From Bryobacteraceae bacterium (GTDB taxonomy: Bacteria; Acidobacteriota; Terriglobia; Bryobacterales; Bryobacteraceae), in assembly GCA_029975915.1 (NCBI GenBank), contig JARKOC010000084.1, positions 1 to 7,194 on the forward strand: a stretch of 7,194 nucleotides of DNA, given 5' to 3'. A program made the translations under genes and the position numbers. This document shows, piece by piece, positions 6,600 through 7,194 of the stretch. Numbering within the stretch: the stretch's first letter is position 1; each line of letters opens with the position of its first letter. Under the pieces are notes generated by a model, which was not told the DNA's origin, ran no database searches, and was given only the letters and a program-made list of their open reading frames with translations.

Positions 6600-7194
6600 G
6601 TAACCGTTCACCCGGTGTAGCGTGATGCAGGTTCAGCCAGACAGGAGTGGTGCGGGAGCCAAGCCGGCGGCGGCGTTCTCGCAGGCATCGCGAAGCCAGG
6701 GCACGAGATCGACCCGGCGACGCTTGGCCGTATGCACCACGGTGAGCATCCGTGCGACGAAGGTGCTGCCGCCGTCGCTGCGCGTACCGAAGCAGCCCTT
6801 GCGCCAGAGGACAGCAGGCCGCAAGGCCCGTTCCGCGTCGTTGTTGGTGGGTTCGACGCCTTCGACCCGCACAAAGGTCCACAGGCAATCCCACTGTCTC
6901 CACAGGTCGGCGCTCAGCACGGCGAGCCGGTGGTCGCTGGTCTCGGTGGCTGCGGTCACGGCCGCGTCCCAAGCCTTCTCGATTGACACCATGTCCCGCA
7001 CCATGCGTGGGCGGTCGATGTCGCCGCGCTGGTATGCATGCCAGACGTGGAAGAGGTCGTCGCTGGCAGCGAGCAGCCGCCGGCCGAGCGGACGCGCAAT
7101 GCCGCCACGGTCGATCGCGGCCTGGAAGTCCCGGCGCAGATGCGCGTGGCAGAGTTGCCTGGCATCGCCGAATCGCTCGTACGGCCGCCAGCGG
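6600..7194 (-). mobile_element. IS66-family insertion sequence, partial
   Basis: The transposase fragment on the minus strand shows that an IS66-type element enters here and continues past the window edge. I place its terminus at 6600, where the + strand reads GTAACCGTTCACC, because IS66-family ends usually begin with GTAA. The IS66 family makes 8-bp target duplications, so TCGAAATC (6592-6599) would be the predicted copy on this side. The other end, the second duplication copy and any TnpA/TnpB genes lie outside the window. The family is certain; the exact boundary is inferred. Confidence 0.7.
6633..7194 (-). CDS. IS66-family transposase (TnpC-type), C-terminal part
   Basis: The frame is open from the window edge (first full codon at 7193) to a TGA at 6633-6635, giving the last 186 residues of a transposase; the start lies beyond the window. 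It reads QLCHAHLRRDFQAAIDRGG near its beginning and VEPTNNDAERALRPAVLWRK later, both hallmark segments of the IS66 DDE domain. The Glu in NNDAERALRP is expected to be the third catalytic acidic residue. The last part (GSTFVARMLTVVHTAKRRRVDLVPWLRDACENAAAG) is the usual IS66 C-terminal region, ending in LAPAPLLSG. No frameshift or internal stop is visible here, so this half of the gene looks intact. The ATG at 7004 is internal, since the open frame and homology continue upstream of it. Confidence 0.9.
   Translation of the reverse strand, partial: RWRPYERFGDARQLCHAHLRRDFQAAIDRGGIARPLGRRLLAASDDLFHVWHAYQRGDIDRPRMVRDMVSIEKAWDAAVTAATETSDHRLAVLSADLWRQWDCLWTFVRVEGVEPTNNDAERALRPAVLWRKGCFGTRSDGGSTFVARMLTVVHTAKRRRVDLVPWLRDACENAAAGLAPAPLLSG

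Overview
This GC-rich 7.2 kb bacterial window holds four complete genes and the 3' part of an IS66-type insertion sequence. The best guess for the source is Myxococcota or a related former-deltaproteobacterial lineage. The clues are a large secreted protein with an Asp/Gly/Pro-rich stalk and a GGGC + hydrophobic helix + Arg/Lys tail (MYXO-CTERM-like), a signal-peptide WG-repeat protein, and a LuxR-HTH regulator whose N-terminal region resembles ones I recall from Planctomycetes and Myxococcota. This assignment is inference and could be wrong.

Layout. Bases 1-134 hold no gene I can support, only a weak hairpin downstream of the first gene. 135-917 (-) encodes an exported WG-repeat protein. 918-1090 is a divergent promoter region centred on a perfect 20-bp palindrome (991-1010). 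1091-4120 (+) encodes a 1009-residue surface protein: signal peptide, about 13 plant-type leucine-rich repeats, one fibronectin III-like domain, three BACON-like beta-sandwich modules, an acidic stalk and a C-terminal membrane/sorting tail. Its TAA stop overlaps the ATG of a LuxR-HTH regulator (4120-5004), so the two are very probably translationally coupled. 5056-6492 (+) encodes a BON-MscS mechanosensitive channel with an export signal. 6493-6599 is intergenic. From about 6600 to the window edge lies an IS66-family element with its transposase on the minus strand.

The main unexplained structure is a 60-61 bp direct repeat. One copy (5005-5064) fills the gap between the regulator and channel genes and includes the channel's probable start codon. 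The other (6533-6593) lies just after the channel gene and ends a few bases before the apparent IS66 terminus.

How the genes may work together: the LRR protein and its coupled regulator look like one unit, perhaps sharing control through the palindrome with the divergent WG-repeat gene. The channel follows in the same direction and may be read through from the regulator gene, but the repeat in the gap could mark a separate unit. Nothing in the sequence proves a joint function. All assignments come from reading the sequence, with no database search.
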